From an uncultured Pelagibacteraceae bacterium (GTDB lineage Bacteria > Pseudomonadota > Alphaproteobacteria > Pelagibacterales > Pelagibacteraceae), in contig CACDWM010000001.1 of the NCBI GenBank assembly GCA_902556505.1, forward strand, positions 1 to 64,000: a stretch of 64,000 nt of DNA, read 5' to 3'. A model generated the notes under the pieces. It saw only the letters and a program-made list of their open reading frames with translations. It did no database searches and had not been told where the DNA came from. Shown one piece after another: positions 50,947 to 60,290 of this stretch. Position 1 is the stretch's first letter; each line of letters opens with the position of its first letter. The translations under genes were made by a program, and so were the position numbers.

Positions 50947-51413
50947 TAAATTTTAGTAGGATTTGGTTGACCTTTATAAACTTCTTCAGGGTCGAATTTT
51001 TTTTCTTTCTCAAGAAATTCCATTTCAACTTTTCTTCCATTTTCTATTGGTCCCATAGGAATAGATCTATAAAAACATGATCTATACCCGACATGACAAC
51101 TAGCTCCATCACCGATATCAACTGTTAACCATATTGAGTCTTGATCATCATCAATTCTTATTTCAGTAACCTTTTGCGTAAAACCACTTGTTTTACCTTT
51201 GTGCCAGATAGCTTTTCTCGATCTACTAAAATAGTGTGCCTCTTTAGTTTCAATTGTCTTTTTAAGAGCTTCTACATTCATATAACCATGCATCAAAATA
51301 TCCTTTGTTTTTGAACACATAGTAATAACTGGGATTAACCCATCATTATCAAATTTTGGTGATAGAAGACTTCCCTCTTCAATATCGTAGATATTTTCTC
51401 TTTTTTTGAACAT
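50946..51413 (-). CDS. hisI: Phosphoribosyl-AMP cyclohydrolase
   Basis: HGYMNVEALKKTIETKEAHYFSRSRKAIWHKGKTSG, CHVGYRSCFYR. Confidence 0.93.
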   Translation of the reverse strand: MFKKRENIYDIEEGSLLSPKFDNDGLIPVITMCSKTKDILMHGYMNVEALKKTIETKEAHYFSRSRKAIWHKGKTSGFTQKVTEIRIDDDQDSIWLTVDIGDGASCHVGYRSCFYRSIPMGPIENGRKVEMEFLEKEKKFDPEEVYKGQPNPTKI

Positions 51414-51490
51414 ATGCGGTGACTATGTAGCACATATATGAATATATTAAATATTTTTAAATTGAAGTAATTACTGTATAAAAAAGCGCT

Positions 51491-52111
51491 ATGAAATTAG
51501 TAAAAGACACAGATGACAAAAGTTTAGATACAAAGCAGATTTCAGACAAAGAAGCTGAAGACGCTTTTAGAACTATCCTTTCTTGGATGGGTGAAGATCC
51601 AGGTAGAGAAGGATTATTAGAAACTCCTAAGAGAGTGGTAAAAGCTTTTAAAGAATATTTCAAGGGTTACAAAGAAGATCCAAATAAAATCTTAGACAAA
51701 ACTTTTGGTGATGTTGAAGGTTATGATGACATGGTTGTTCAAAAAAATATTTCAGTGCAAAGTCATTGTGAACATCATATGGCACCAATTATTGGAAAAG
51801 CACACGTAGCTTATATTCCAAAGGAAAGAGTTGTAGGATTAAGTAAGTTAGCAAGAGTAGTTGAAGTTTTCTCAAAAAGATTACAAACACAAGAGAGACT
51901 TACAATGCAGATAGCAAACACTTTAATGGAATCATTAGATGCTAAAGGAGTTGCGGTAACTATTGATTCAACTCATCAGTGTATGACAATGAGAGGTATT
52001 AAAAAAGAACAAGCAACCACGGTTACAAATTACTACTTAGGCCAATTCAAAGAAGATTTAAGTTATCAAAATAGATATTTACGATTTATCAGCACTACGT
52101 TAAAAGATTAA
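51491..52111 (+). CDS. folE: GTP cyclohydrolase I
   Basis: EDPGREGLLETPKRVVKAF, SHCEHHMAPIIGKAHVAYIP, STHQCMTMRG. Confidence 0.96.
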   Translation: MKLVKDTDDKSLDTKQISDKEAEDAFRTILSWMGEDPGREGLLETPKRVVKAFKEYFKGYKEDPNKILDKTFGDVEGYDDMVVQKNISVQSHCEHHMAPIIGKAHVAYIPKERVVGLSKLARVVEVFSKRLQTQERLTMQIANTLMESLDAKGVAVTIDSTHQCMTMRGIKKEQATTVTNYYLGQFKEDLSYQNRYLRFISTTLKD

Positions 52112-52112
52112 T

Positions 52113-53114
52113 GTGTCTGATCAATTCAAAGCAATAGTCCTTAACCAAGAAGGTGAAAATTTTTCTCGTGAAGTAAAATCTTTAGATAAAAGTTTCTTAA
52201 AACATGGAGATGTGACTGTAAAAGTACATTATTCAGATTTAAACTTTAAAGATGGAATGATTCTAAAGAATGGAGGAAGATTAGTTAAAGAATATCCTCA
52301 TATTCCAGGAATTGATTTTTCTGGATCTGTTATCGAAAGCGATAATCCAAAATTTAAAGAAGGTGACGAAGTAATTCTTACTGGATTTAGAGTGGGAGAA
52401 GTTTTTTTTGGAGGGTTTTCGCAAATTGCAAAAGTAAGTGGAGATTTTTTAGTTAAAAAACCTGATAGTTTAACTAGCAAACAAGCGATGATTTTAGGAA
52501 CAGCAGGTTTAACTTCTTTAATGAGCGCATTTGCTATTCAAGCAAGAGAAAGTATTTTATTAGGAGAAAAAGTTAACGATGTTTTAGTAACTGGTGCAAC
52601 AGGTGGGGTTGGTAGTTTAGCAGTTATGGCTTTAACTAAATTAGGCTATAACGTTACTGCAGTTACAGGAAAAGATTCTAAGTCAGACTATTTAAAATCG
52701 TTAGGTGCTAAAAACATTATAAATAGGGCTGAATTTGACAAAGATCCTAGACCAATAGATAAGGGTTTATGGGACGGAGCAGTTGATACTGTTGGTGGAA
52801 AAATTTTAGCTAACGCAATAGCACAAACAAAGTCAAATGGAATTATTGCAGTTTGTGGAAACGCGAACAGCAATGAGCTAAATACAAATTTACTCCCTTT
52901 TATGTTAAGAGGTATTAAAGTTTGGGGAATGGACTCTGCTAATTGTAGTATAAAAAGAAGAGAATTTATTTGGGGCGAGGCATCAAAATTAATTGATTTT
53001 GATTTAATTGAAAAATCAGTTTTAACTGTTAGTTTGGAGGAATTAGTTGAAACTTATCCAAAAATTTTAAAAGGTGAAATTGCTGGAAGAGTATTAGTTG
53101 ATTTAAATAAATAA
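52113..53114 (+). CDS. acuI: AcuI/YhdH-type acrylyl-CoA reductase (MDR family)
   Basis: YSDLNFKDGMIL, PHIPGIDFSGSV, VTGATGGVGSLAVMALTKLGYNVTAVTGK; GTG start. Confidence 0.85.
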   Translation: MSDQFKAIVLNQEGENFSREVKSLDKSFLKHGDVTVKVHYSDLNFKDGMILKNGGRLVKEYPHIPGIDFSGSVIESDNPKFKEGDEVILTGFRVGEVFFGGFSQIAKVSGDFLVKKPDSLTSKQAMILGTAGLTSLMSAFAIQARESILLGEKVNDVLVTGATGGVGSLAVMALTKLGYNVTAVTGKDSKSDYLKSLGAKNIINRAEFDKDPRPIDKGLWDGAVDTVGGKILANAIAQTKSNGIIAVCGNANSNELNTNLLPFMLRGIKVWGMDSANCSIKRREFIWGEASKLIDFDLIEKSVLTVSLEELVETYPKILKGEIAGRVLVDLNK

Positions 53115-54001
53115 TGGATTGGGATAAATTAAAAATTTTTCATGCTGTGGCTGAAGCTGGAAGCTTTACGAATGCTACTGTTAATTTAAATCTTAGCCAA
53201 TCAGCAATTAGCAGACAAATACAATCATTAGAACAAGATTTAAAAGTGCAGTTGTTTGAAAGACATGCAAGAGGCTTAACCCTCACGCAAAATGGTGAAT
53301 ATGTTTTTAAAACTGCTCATGAGGTTATTAGCAAACTTAAAGAAGTTGAAACATCATTAGGTGATCAAAAAAGTAAACCAACAGGAAAATTAACAATTAC
53401 AACTGTAAGAAGTTTTGGAACACATTGGTTAACACCAAGAATTCAAGAATTTATGACACTTAATCCAGAAATTGAGATTGAACTCGTTTTTGATGATAAA
53501 GAATTAGATTTGAGTACTCGTCAAGCTGATATTGGAATTTTTATGAGAAGACCAAAACAGCTTAACTATATTCAGAAAAAATTAGTTGATATCAAATACT
53601 ATATTTATGGATCAAATAAGTACTTAGAAAAAAATGGAATGCCGAAGACAATAAATGATTTAAATAAACATAAATTTATTTCATTTGGAAAAGGGGCACC
53701 TTCTCCAGTTTATAATCCTGATTGGGCTTTAAAAATAGGAATGCATGATGGAAAAAAAAGAAAATCTATTATGAAGGTTAATAGTGTTAGTGGCTTATTA
53801 TATGGCGTTGAGTCTGGAGTGGGTTTGGCAGCATTGCCAGAATATTTAGTTTCAAATACTAGTAGTATAATTAAAGTACTTCCTAAAGTAGAAGGACCAA
53901 TAACAGAGGCACATTTTGTGTACCCGCAATCATTAAAAAACACAGCTAGAGTCCAAGCATTTAGAAATTTCTTATTCAGTAAAATTGGCGACTGGAAATA
54001 A
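53114..54001 (+). CDS. LysR-family transcriptional regulator
   Basis: N-terminal HTH: FHAVAEAGSFTNATVNLNLSQSAISRQIQSLEQDLKVQLFER. Confidence 0.93.
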   Translation: MDWDKLKIFHAVAEAGSFTNATVNLNLSQSAISRQIQSLEQDLKVQLFERHARGLTLTQNGEYVFKTAHEVISKLKEVETSLGDQKSKPTGKLTITTVRSFGTHWLTPRIQEFMTLNPEIEIELVFDDKELDLSTRQADIGIFMRRPKQLNYIQKKLVDIKYYIYGSNKYLEKNGMPKTINDLNKHKFISFGKGAPSPVYNPDWALKIGMHDGKKRKSIMKVNSVSGLLYGVESGVGLAALPEYLVSNTSSIIKVLPKVEGPITEAHFVYPQSLKNTARVQAFRNFLFSKIGDWK

Positions 54002-54040
54002 AAATTTCCATATAAATAATATTAAATAGTCCTTGTATTC

Positions 54041-54095
54041 TGCGACAAAATATGCGATTGATAATCATTCGCATTGAGAATAATTCTCATTCGCA
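54041..54095. promoter_or_regulatory. Fur/Irr/IRO-like iron-responsive operator region
   Basis: TGCGATTGATAATCATTCGCA (54053-54073; by eye 14/19 to the classical Fur box) and TGAGAATAATTCTCA (54075-54089; TGA-N9-TCA), upstream of the iron SBP. Confidence 0.75.
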
Positions 54096-54123
54096 AATCA
54101 ATTAGGGTAAAGAAAAGGATACA

Positions 54124-55152
54124 ATGAAAAAAGTAACAATAATAAGCTTATTTGTTTCTTTAATAGTCTCGTCTTTTGCGATTGCAAATGAAGTAAATAT
54201 CTTCAATGCAAGACATTACAAAGCAGATAATGAGCTCTATAGCAAATTTACCAACAAAACTGGAATTAAAGTAAACCTGATTAATGGAAAGGCCAGTGCA
54301 TTAGAAAAAAGAATGATTGAAGAAGGGACTGACTCTTCAGCTGATCTTTATATTACTGCTGATGCTGGAAGATGTGGAGCTTTCAAGGCTAAAGGAATGA
54401 CTCAAAGTGGTTTGGTGTCTCCGACAATTAAATCTTCTGTTCCAAAAAATTTTAGAACTACACACTGGGTAGGAGTAGCAAAAAGAGCAAGAATAATTTA
54501 CTACTCACCAGAAAGAGTAAGTGGCGCTGAATTATCAGGTCTTACATATGAAGATCTAGCTGATCCAAAATGGAAAGGCAGATTAGTAATTAGAAAATCA
54601 AGCAATATTTATAACAAATCTCTTGTAGCCTCATTAATTGAGAATAATGGTAAGAAAGCTGCTGCTGAATGGTCTAAAGAAGTTGTTGCTAATATGGCAA
54701 GAACACCAAAAGGAAACGACAGAGCTCAAATTATGGCAGTTGCAGCTGGAGAAGCTGATATTGCTGTAGCAAATACTTATTACTTGGCACTAATGCTATC
54801 TGGTAATAAAGGAGCAGAACAACAAGCGGCTGCTAAAAAAGTTAAGGCATTTTTTCCTAATCAAAATGATAGAGGAACACACATGAATATTAGTTGTGCA
54901 GCTTTAGTAAAAGGGGCTCCTAATAAAGCAAATGCTATTGCTCTTGTTGACTTTTTATTATCACCAGAGGCTCAGGAACATTTTACAAATAATACTTTTG
55001 AGTTTCCAATGATAGCTGGGGTATCTCCAAATCCATTGGTAGTGAATAATTTAGGATTAGATTTTAAACAAGATTTAACAACTAAAGTTTCAAGCTATGG
55101 AAAAAATCAAGCTGCTGCATTAGAGATAATGACAGCTGCTGGATGGAAATAA
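54124..55152 (+). CDS. fbpA: Iron(III) ABC transporter substrate-binding protein (FbpA/FutA-like)
   Basis: Signal peptide; EVNIFNARHYKADNELYSKF, YYSPERVSGAELSGLTYEDLADPKWKGRL, GVSPNP. Confidence 0.92.
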   Translation: MKKVTIISLFVSLIVSSFAIANEVNIFNARHYKADNELYSKFTNKTGIKVNLINGKASALEKRMIEEGTDSSADLYITADAGRCGAFKAKGMTQSGLVSPTIKSSVPKNFRTTHWVGVAKRARIIYYSPERVSGAELSGLTYEDLADPKWKGRLVIRKSSNIYNKSLVASLIENNGKKAAAEWSKEVVANMARTPKGNDRAQIMAVAAGEADIAVANTYYLALMLSGNKGAEQQAAAKKVKAFFPNQNDRGTHMNISCAALVKGAPNKANAIALVDFLLSPEAQEHFTNNTFEFPMIAGVSPNPLVVNNLGLDFKQDLTTKVSSYGKNQAAALEIMTAAGWK

Positions 55153-55159
55153 GGAAAAA

Positions 55160-55354
55160 GTGAGAAAAAATTTATTTAATTTTAATTTAGACATTTCTCC
55201 AGGCAATAATGGTTCTCCAGAGAGTCAGATAACTTGTGAGCCATGCTTGTCACAATGTGAAAAAATTAAAAAAAAAATAAATAATAGAAAATTATCTGAG
55301 ATCGGAAATGATGATATTGATCGTGTCATTAATGTTTTTGATTTAAAAAGTTAA
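55160..55354 (+). CDS. Small Cys-rich protein/leader peptide (64 aa, CxxCxxxC)
   Basis: GTG start 5 nt after the fbpA stop; ITCEPCLSQCEKI. Confidence 0.5.
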   Translation: MRKNLFNFNLDISPGNNGSPESQITCEPCLSQCEKIKKKINNRKLSEIGNDDIDRVINVFDLKS

Positions 55355-55362
55355 TTTTCAAA

Positions 55363-55429
55363 AAGTGAACATAACTTAATAGTTATTTACCCTACTATTG
55401 ATTATGTTCACTTGAAAAAAAGGGTAAAA
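55363..55429 (+). promoter_or_regulatory. Intercistronic hairpin with anti-SD loop (candidate RBS pseudoknot)
   Basis: 12-bp perfect outer stem AAGTGAACATAA/TTATGTTCACTT, inner stem AATAGT/ACTATT, loop TTTACCCT complementary to SD region AGGGTAAA (55421-55428). Confidence 0.7.
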
Positions 55430-57058
55430 ATGTATTTAAAAAAAATTAATTTTTGGTTTTTAAGTTCTTTATTGGTATCAATTTTTGTTGCCATACCAAT
55501 AGTTACTGTATTTACTAGTTTTTTTGAGGATACATCAAATTATTATCAAATTCTAAAAGATACCTTTTTGTTTGAATATATTTTTAATTCACTAGTTTTG
55601 TTGATTAGTGTTTTAGCTTTAACTTTTTTAATTGGAACTAGTACGGCCTATTTAGTTTCTTTTTATAAATTTCCTTTTAGTAATTTTTTTAAATGGGCAC
55701 TTATATTATCTTTTGCTGTACCTCCTTATATTTACGCATATTCATTGACAGCTTTCTTTGAAAATTATGGAACTTTATATTCGATATTGAAAAATCTGTT
55801 TGGAGAAGCAAATTATAACCAAAGTATTCCAAAGTTTGATGGTCTAATAGGTGCTGTACTTTCTCTATCTTTCTCACTATTTGCTTATGTTTATATTCTC
55901 TCAAGAGCATCATTCCAGTACCAATCTCAAAATTTAATCGATTTAGGTAGAAATTTAGGATTTTCAAAAGCAAAATCCTTTTATTCTTTAATCTTACCTG
56001 CCGCTAGACCAGCAATTGTTGCAGGTCTTTCTCTAGTTGCCATGGAAACTTTAGCTGAATTTGGGGCAGTTGATTTCTTTTCTATAAATACTTTAACAAC
56101 AGGTATTTACAATTCTTGGATTACATTTGATGACTTAGCTTTCTCAAACAGGATATCTTTTTTTCTTCTTTTATTTATTTTTGCAATATTTATTTTGGAA
56201 AATTTATCTAGAAAAAAGGCAAGATATCACGCCAATACTAAAGGTGGATTTAAACAAAAAGAAAAAATTCAACTATCAGGAAGTAAAGCATTTTTTGCAT
56301 TCTCAATTTGCTTCTTAGTTTTTTTCTTAAGTTTTTTATTTCCACTAAGTCAAATGCTTTATTGGACATTAAAATTTCCTGAAAATCTTTTTGATATTCC
56401 AGTAGTAACTTTAACATTAAACACTTTGTACTTGGTGTTGTTATCAAGCTTAGTTTTAATAATTTTTTCTTTAATTTCTAATTATGGAAATAGAGTTTCT
56501 AAAAATAAAACTTTAAACGCTTTATCTACTTTATCTATTTCTGGTTATGCAATTCCTGGAGTAATTTTAGCGGTGGCATTTATAACTTTTATTGCTTGGT
56601 TTGATGAGAATGTTGTAAAAGCACTTGGTTTTTTATCTATAAAAAAAATGTTTATTGGTTCTATTCTAGGACTTGTCCTAGTTTATTTTGTAAGATTCTA
56701 TTCTTTAGCTTTTAACGGAATAAAATCTGGTTATGAGAAAATAAATATTTCCGTTGATGAAAGTTCATATTTACTTGGTTACTCTAAAAAGAAAACATTT
56801 ATGAATATTCATGTACCTTTCTTAAGAAACTCTCTTTTATTTGTTGGAATACTAATTTCTTTAGAAATAATAAGAGAATTGCCAATCACTTTGATTTTAA
56901 GACCTTTTAATTTTGAAACATTTGCAACTACAGCTTATATATCTGCTTCAGAAGACTTATTAGAAGCCGCAGCTGTTCCTTCATTATTTTTAATTTTGAT
57001 TGCAACTCTATTTATAATGCTTACATCTAAATATATACTGAGGGAAAATGAGCGATAG
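55430..57058 (+). CDS. fbpB: Iron(III) ABC transporter permease (FbpB-like)
   Basis: Two permease domains with EAA loops (NLGFSKAKSFYSLILPAARPAIVAGL; LLGYSKKKTFMNIHVPFLRNSLLFV). ATG 55430 preferred because TTG 55412 lies in the hairpin arm. Confidence 0.9.
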   Translation: MYLKKINFWFLSSLLVSIFVAIPIVTVFTSFFEDTSNYYQILKDTFLFEYIFNSLVLLISVLALTFLIGTSTAYLVSFYKFPFSNFFKWALILSFAVPPYIYAYSLTAFFENYGTLYSILKNLFGEANYNQSIPKFDGLIGAVLSLSFSLFAYVYILSRASFQYQSQNLIDLGRNLGFSKAKSFYSLILPAARPAIVAGLSLVAMETLAEFGAVDFFSINTLTTGIYNSWITFDDLAFSNRISFFLLLFIFAIFILENLSRKKARYHANTKGGFKQKEKIQLSGSKAFFAFSICFLVFFLSFLFPLSQMLYWTLKFPENLFDIPVVTLTLNTLYLVLLSSLVLIIFSLISNYGNRVSKNKTLNALSTLSISGYAIPGVILAVAFITFIAWFDENVVKALGFLSIKKMFIGSILGLVLVYFVRFYSLAFNGIKSGYEKINISVDESSYLLGYSKKKTFMNIHVPFLRNSLLFVGILISLEIIRELPITLILRPFNFETFATTAYISASEDLLEAAAVPSLFLILIATLFIMLTSKYILRENER

Positions 57059-58109
57059 TTATTTAGAGATTAAAAATGTTGATTTCACTATAGGTGGAAA
57101 GATCAAAGTTAAGAATGCATCTTTTGTGATTGAAAATGAAGGGGATACTTTGTGTATTCTTGGTCCTTCAGGAATTGGAAAAACTACAATACTTAGAACT
57201 ATAGCTGGTTTAGAAAAAATTGATAAAGGTTCAATAAAATTGAATGGAAAATTATTATCGTCTAAAGATAAAAATGTAGAACCTGAAGATAGAAATATAT
57301 CTTTAGCTTTTCAGGACAACAGTTTATTTCCTCATTACACAGTTGAAAAAAATATTTTATTAGGCGCAGAGAGAAACAAAGGAAAAAGAAAGAAAAAGCT
57401 TAGTTTTAAAGAAATTGTAGATTTTCTTGATATAGAAAAAATATTACCAAAATTTCCACATGAAATTAGCGCAGGGGAAGCACAAAGAGCATCACTTGCA
57501 AGATCGCTATTAACACAGCCTGATCTTTTGCTTTTAGATGAACCCCTATCTAATGTAGATCAAAGTTTTAAAGAAGAAATTCAAGTAAGATTAAAAAAAA
57601 TTTTAAGTAAATTAAAAATTACAACAATAATTGTTACTCATGACTCTTATGAAGCTTTTTATCTTGGTACCAAATGTGCAATTATATTAGATGGTCAAAT
57701 TAAACAGTTTGATGATCCTTATAATGTTTATCATTTTCCAAATTCAGTCGAAGTAGTAAATTTTTTAAATCGTGGAATTTTAATTCCAGCAAAAGTAACA
57801 GGAGAAAATTCATTAGAAAATGACGATCTTGGAACAATTAAAGGTAATTTTATTAAGCATTATCCAAAAGGTTCAAATGTGCAATTATTATTACAACCAG
57901 AGGACCTTGAGCACGACGATAAAAGTAATCTAAAGCTAGAAGTAGTAGATCGAAAATTTAGAGGAACAAACTTTATCTATACTTTAAAAACCAATAGCGA
58001 TTTATTAATTCCAGTTTTTGTTCATTCCCATCACGAGCATCAACATGAAGCTGATGAAAAGTTTGGAATTAAAAGACCGATTAATATTGATCACATAGTT
58101 TGTTTTTAA
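57048..58109 (+). CDS. fbpC: Iron(III) ABC transporter ATP-binding protein (FbpC-like)
   Basis: GPSGIGKTTILRTIAGL, EISAGEAQRASLARSLLTQPDLLLLDEPLSNVD. Confidence 0.92.
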   Translation: MSDSYLEIKNVDFTIGGKIKVKNASFVIENEGDTLCILGPSGIGKTTILRTIAGLEKIDKGSIKLNGKLLSSKDKNVEPEDRNISLAFQDNSLFPHYTVEKNILLGAERNKGKRKKKLSFKEIVDFLDIEKILPKFPHEISAGEAQRASLARSLLTQPDLLLLDEPLSNVDQSFKEEIQVRLKKILSKLKITTIIVTHDSYEAFYLGTKCAIILDGQIKQFDDPYNVYHFPNSVEVVNFLNRGILIPAKVTGENSLENDDLGTIKGNFIKHYPKGSNVQLLLQPEDLEHDDKSNLKLEVVDRKFRGTNFIYTLKTNSDLLIPVFVHSHHEHQHEADEKFGIKRPINIDHIVCF

Positions 58110-58121
58110 TAAAACAAGCAA

Positions 58122-58808
58122 ATGCTTACTAAAAAACAATTATTCACTCGAGGGATGTTAGATATTTCTCCACATATGCTTTCAGTAATTCCATTTGGAA
58201 TAATTTGTGGAGCAATCGGGGTCGAACTCGGATTTCATCCATATTTAGTCTACGCAATGTCTTTCATCATTTTTGGAGGAGCTTCACAAATAGTATTTTT
58301 ACAATTGTTATCAGGAGGTGCATCAAGTTTAGTTGCAGTTGCTTCTGTTGGAATTATAAATTCCAGACATTTATTATATGGAGCAGTTTTATCTGAATAT
58401 TTAGAAAAATTATCTTTTATAAAAAAATTATTAATTTCTTATGTTGTTGTCGATCAAGGATTTGCTGAGTCTAATAAATTTTTCAAAAAAAATAGAAGTG
58501 AAGAATTTTTACATTATCATTTAATTGGCACAGGTTGCACAATGTGGGTTTGTTGGCAAATTGCAACCTTATCAGGCATTGTGTTAGGATCATTTGTTCC
58601 ACAGGAACTTGGATTAAAATTTGCAATTCCTCTAACGTTTATAGCAATTGTTGTTCAGGATTTAAAAAAATTAGATCATGTAATTGTAATGATTACTTGT
58701 GGTTTAAGTTCACTGTTATTTTTTGATGCTCCATTTAAATCCTACATAATTATTTCACCAATAATTGCTCTATTTGTAGCTGCACTATTATTGAGGTTAA
58801 AAAAATGA
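58122..58808 (+). CDS. azlC: AzlC-family branched-chain amino acid exporter subunit
   Basis: AzlC pattern: FGIICGAIGVELGFHPYLVYAMSFIIFGGASQIVFLQLLSGGAS, NSRHLLYGAVLS. Confidence 0.9.
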   Translation: MLTKKQLFTRGMLDISPHMLSVIPFGIICGAIGVELGFHPYLVYAMSFIIFGGASQIVFLQLLSGGASSLVAVASVGIINSRHLLYGAVLSEYLEKLSFIKKLLISYVVVDQGFAESNKFFKKNRSEEFLHYHLIGTGCTMWVCWQIATLSGIVLGSFVPQELGLKFAIPLTFIAIVVQDLKKLDHVIVMITCGLSSLLFFDAPFKSYIIISPIIALFVAALLLRLKK

Positions 58809-59122
58809 CTCTTACTGCAATAATTTTTGCTGGAATATTAACTTACTTTACTAGAATGACTATGATCGCTTTAATAAGTAGAGATATGTTGGGAGATAAA
58901 ATTAAAGCAGTGTTGGAATATGTTCCTTCTGCAGTATTCCCAGCAATAATATTTCCAGGAATATTTATAAATGATTTTGGAACTTTTATAGAAATGAATG
59001 ATCCTAAAATTTTTGGAGCATTAGTTGCTGTAATTGTAGGTTATTTTTCAAAAAATATTATTGCAACAATTTCAGCCGGATTAGTTTCTTATTGGTTTTT
59101 AATATTTGTAGTATTTAATTAG
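58805..59122 (+). CDS. azlD: AzlD-family protein
   Basis: Small TM protein translationally coupled to azlC; TYFTRMTMIALI...VLEYVPSAVFPAIIFP. Confidence 0.87.
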   Translation: MTLTAIIFAGILTYFTRMTMIALISRDMLGDKIKAVLEYVPSAVFPAIIFPGIFINDFGTFIEMNDPKIFGALVAVIVGYFSKNIIATISAGLVSYWFLIFVVFN

Positions 59123-59798
59123 CACCTAGTTTTATATTTCTGTTTACATTGATATCTATTAATTTTGGTTTTGCTAAATTAAGATTTGACATAAGCTCAA
59201 CATATTCATCAACATTTTCAACCTGCAATCTTGGGTTAAATTTTTTTTCATTACCAATTGTACTAGATTCTTTGCCGTTATAATCATGACCTGGATACAA
59301 AATGGTGTCATCAGGTAATTTTAACAATCTATTAAAGATTGAATTATAAGCATCTTTTGAACTTCCGTTTTGAAAATCTGTTCTACCGGTGCCATTAATT
59401 AAAAGAGTATCTCCTGAAAATAAATAGTTTTCCATTAAGAAACTATAACTGTCAGATGTATGACCAGGTGTATACATCGCTTTGATATCTATTTGATCAA
59501 TTTTTATTACTTCATCATCTTTTACTTTAATTTCTACAGTATCAGCAGGGGTGTGTTCCCCCATTAGCGTAGAGCAATTTGTTGCTTGCTTAAGTTTACT
59601 TGCACCAGTTACATGGTCAGCATGAATATGGGTATCTATTACCTTAACTAGTTTTAAATCTAATTCGTTTAGTAACTTAATGTAGCTTTCAACATTCTCA
59701 ATTACTGGATCAATTATGACTGCCTCACGACCTTTTGCAGACGCAATTAAATAGGTATAAGTTGATGATTTCGTATCAAAAACTTGCTTAAAGATCAT
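59115..59798 (-). CDS. MBL-fold hydrolase, ETHE1-like persulfide dioxygenase
   Basis: IDTHIHADHVTGASKLKQ, YTPGHTSDSYSF, FSGDTLLINGTGRTDFQ, YPGHDYNG. Confidence 0.85.
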   Translation of the reverse strand: MIFKQVFDTKSSTYTYLIASAKGREAVIIDPVIENVESYIKLLNELDLKLVKVIDTHIHADHVTGASKLKQATNCSTLMGEHTPADTVEIKVKDDEVIKIDQIDIKAMYTPGHTSDSYSFLMENYLFSGDTLLINGTGRTDFQNGSSKDAYNSIFNRLLKLPDDTILYPGHDYNGKESSTIGNEKKFNPRLQVENVDEYVELMSNLNLAKPKLIDINVNRNIKLGAN

Positions 59799-59853
59799 TG
59801 CTTAAATTAACACATGTACTTGTTTTAATAAATCAAATATCCATATCAATCAT

Positions 59854-60288
59854 ATGTTTAAACTAATTTCATTTATAATTGGTTTCTTTATATTCAGTTT
59901 TTTAAACACAGTAAGTGCTCATAATCATTTTCCTATAACAACTGATTCTAAACTCATGATTGAAAGAGGTAAAATTGCATATGAAAAAAATTGTGTTTCT
60001 TGTCATATGATTAATTTAGCTGGAGCTGAAAACTGGAAAGGCATGGATGAAGATGGACATAGAAAAGCTCCGCCATTAAATGGTACAGGTCATACTTGGC
60101 ACCATGATGACAAAACTTTACATGCAATAATTAAATATGGATTAGTAAAATTAGTTAAAAATTATGAAGGTAAAATGATAGGATTTGAAGATCAATTATC
60201 TGATAAAGAAATTGATAGTATATTGGCTTATGTAAAGTCCTTTTGGCCTATTGATAAGTATGAATATCAAATTAATATGAGTAAGTAA
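59854..60288 (+). CDS. c-type cytochrome (monohaem)
   Basis: Signal peptide; NCVSCHMINLAG haem motif. Confidence 0.88.
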   Translation: MFKLISFIIGFFIFSFLNTVSAHNHFPITTDSKLMIERGKIAYEKNCVSCHMINLAGAENWKGMDEDGHRKAPPLNGTGHTWHHDDKTLHAIIKYGLVKLVKNYEGKMIGFEDQLSDKEIDSILAYVKSFWPIDKYEYQINMSK

Positions 60289-60290
60289 TT

